Source of the DNA: a bacterium
Lineage (GTDB): Bacteria > Auribacterota > JABMQX01
DNA: 6,896 bases
Direction: 5' to 3'
Assembly: GCA_013203085.1 (NCBI GenBank)
Contig: JABMQX010000504.1
Coordinates: 1-6,896 of the forward strand
Part shown: one piece after another, positions 5,943-6,896 of the stretch
Numbering within the stretch: position 1 is the first letter of the stretch
How the letters are laid out: each line of letters starts with the position of its first letter
Notes under the pieces: model-generated
Database searches by the model: none
What the model was told of the DNA's origin: nothing
The model's input: only the letters and a program-made list of their open reading frames with translations
Translations under genes and position numbers: made by a program

Positions 5943-5976
5943 AAGGGCAGTTCGACCCCTTCTCGTTTTGCCGAAA

Positions 5977-6896
5977 ATGATGTTAAGACGCCATAACGCG
6001 AAAACATTTGCCCTCCGCGCCACCTTTCTGGGGCTGGGTCTGTGTTCAATGGTCTGCCTCCGAAGCGGTTTCCCATCCTCCGTCCCAGACTACGCCACGA
6101 TTTCTCCTCCGAAGGCTGCCGTCCACTGCTTGAGAGATGACCGCAAAATGGCCTTCGTCCTGAGATGGGATTACGATTTTGCCTATTCTTCGAAAAAGGT
6201 GTCAGGATTTCGAGTTTACCGTCGAATGGAAGGAGGAGATTACGCTCTTCTGGCGGTTGTCAGTAAGAGCGGTGGAGAAGCCAACGCCGCCGTGAATCGG
6301 GAATCCATTGACAGGTACGTTTATTCTTATAGGGACAACGACATCGAGGCGGGGAAAGCGTACTCGTATAAGATCGTTGCCTTCGATCCGGCGGGAAAAG
6401 AGGCGTTCAACGAAGTTCACATGCGCACGGACCCCGCCGCCGACCAGGTTGCCGGGCCGGACAACGTCCTGATCGTCATGAATCGCTCATGTCCGGAATC
6501 AGTTGAAATCGGAGAGTATTACCAACACCGAAGAGGCATACCAAGGAAAAACCTTCTTTACCTTTCGTATCAAGGCAATTCCGAAATCGTCAGCGTTCGG
6601 AACTTCGAGGAGAAGATCAAATTCCCGATCCGGGAATACCTCGCGTCCCAGCGCCTCAAAGAGAAGATACTTTACATCGTGATGAGCTACGGGCTTCCGT
6701 ACAAAATCCTGGTTCGTGAGGGGAAAGAGGCGGATTCTGTTGATGCCTGTCTTGTGGACTTATTCGATGAGTACAGAGACGACCCAAACTTCGAGCTGGG
6801 GCCGGCGGGCGGACGCTACAGAAACCCGTACTTCATGGCGGGCAGCCACTTCAGCCGCGCCAACGGCAACCGGGGGTATCTGGTCACCCGACTCGA
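5977..6896 (+). CDS. TIGR03790-family exported protein with N-terminal Fn3-like domain (3'-truncated by window edge)
   Basis: The frame opens at ATG 5977 (a second ATG follows at 5980) and runs 306 codons to the window edge without a stop. No strong Shine-Dalgarno is visible, so the exact start is uncertain. Residues 1-30 form a signal peptide (basic MMLRRHNAKTFALR, then a hydrophobic stretch), giving an extracytoplasmic protein. Residues about 45-150 look like a fibronectin type III domain: FVLRWDYDF, GFRVYRRMEGGDYALLAVV, and YSYKIVAFDPAGKEAFNEV as the closing strand. From about 160 the sequence matches the start of the TIGR03790 family: PDNVLIVMNRSCPESVEIGE (161-180), YYQHRRGIPRKNLLYL (181-196), a FPIREYLASQRLKEKILYIV block (216-235) and SYGLPYKI (237-244). 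That family occurs in planctomycetes, acidobacteria and similar groups and has no established function. It is possibly co-transcribed with the permease. Confidence 0.8.
   Translation, partial: MMLRRHNAKTFALRATFLGLGLCSMVCLRSGFPSSVPDYATISPPKAAVHCLRDDRKMAFVLRWDYDFAYSSKKVSGFRVYRRMEGGDYALLAVVSKSGGEANAAVNRESIDRYVYSYRDNDIEAGKAYSYKIVAFDPAGKEAFNEVHMRTDPAADQVAGPDNVLIVMNRSCPESVEIGEYYQHRRGIPRKNLLYLSYQGNSEIVSVRNFEEKIKFPIREYLASQRLKEKILYIVMSYGLPYKILVREGKEADSVDACLVDLFDEYRDDPNFELGPAGGRYRNPYFMAGSHFSRANGNRGYLVTRL

Noticed and set aside
5943..5961. Hairpin AAGGG/CCCTT followed by CTCGTTTT after the permease stop, possible terminator
   Set aside because: Only a 5-bp stem and a four-T run set off by other bases; too weak to call, and the 34-nt spacing favours read-through into the next gene.
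5507..6076. 189-codon minus-strand frame opposite the permease
   Set aside because: It is antisense to the clear permease membrane segments and GGITPGGP motif, and crosses into the next gene without support.
1..6896. Search by eye for tRNA, rRNA, CRISPR arrays, insertion-sequence ends and long repeats
   Set aside because: No cloverleaf, repeated spacer pattern, transposase or long direct/inverted repeat was seen on either strand.

Overview
The window looks like chromosomal DNA from a moderately GC-rich, Gram-negative-type bacterium with a large exported proteome. The clues are a Tat-exported sulfatase-fold enzyme, a probable lipoprotein and an exported TIGR03790-family protein with a fibronectin-III-like front. 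This mix is typical of Planctomycetes/PVC-like bacteria and related candidate phyla (for example Sumerlaeota or Hydrogenedentes). That placement is an inference from gene content only; no rRNA or marker gene is present.

Layout, left to right. (1) 2-307 is the 3' end of an unrecognised gene, followed in the same frame by 87 open, coding-looking codons (308-571) that lack a start. This stretch ends in a 9-bp hairpin. (2) 765-2306 encodes a Tat-exported sulfatase/alkaline-phosphatase-superfamily hydrolase. Its catalytic CxPxR motif reads T-M-P-C-R, so threonine sits where the formylglycine cysteine or serine should be. (3) After a 100-nt gap that can form alternative pairings around the ribosome binding site, 2407-3441 encodes a lipoprotein of no family I recognise, probably co-transcribed with the hydrolase. 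(4) A consensus-like sigma70 promoter (TTGACA-17-CAGAAT) precedes a synthetase-only RelA/SpoT-domain protein (3541-4626) with a helical C-terminal domain. (5) 4627-5387 is gene-poor. It holds only short, overlapping minus-strand open frames, possibly gene remnants. (6) 5388-5942 encodes a half-size permease of the ArsP/DUF318 type behind its own candidate promoter. (7) 5977 to the window edge is the 5' part of a TIGR03790-family exported protein.

The hydrolase and lipoprotein probably act together outside the cytoplasmic membrane. The permease and TIGR03790 gene are 34 nt apart and may share a transcript. The alarmone synthetase has its own promoter and differs in theme from its neighbours, so it may be an independently acquired cargo gene. 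The best leads are the Thr-for-Cys substitution in the hydrolase with its unknown lipoprotein partner, the RBS-sequestration switch candidate between them, and the stand-alone alarmone synthetase.
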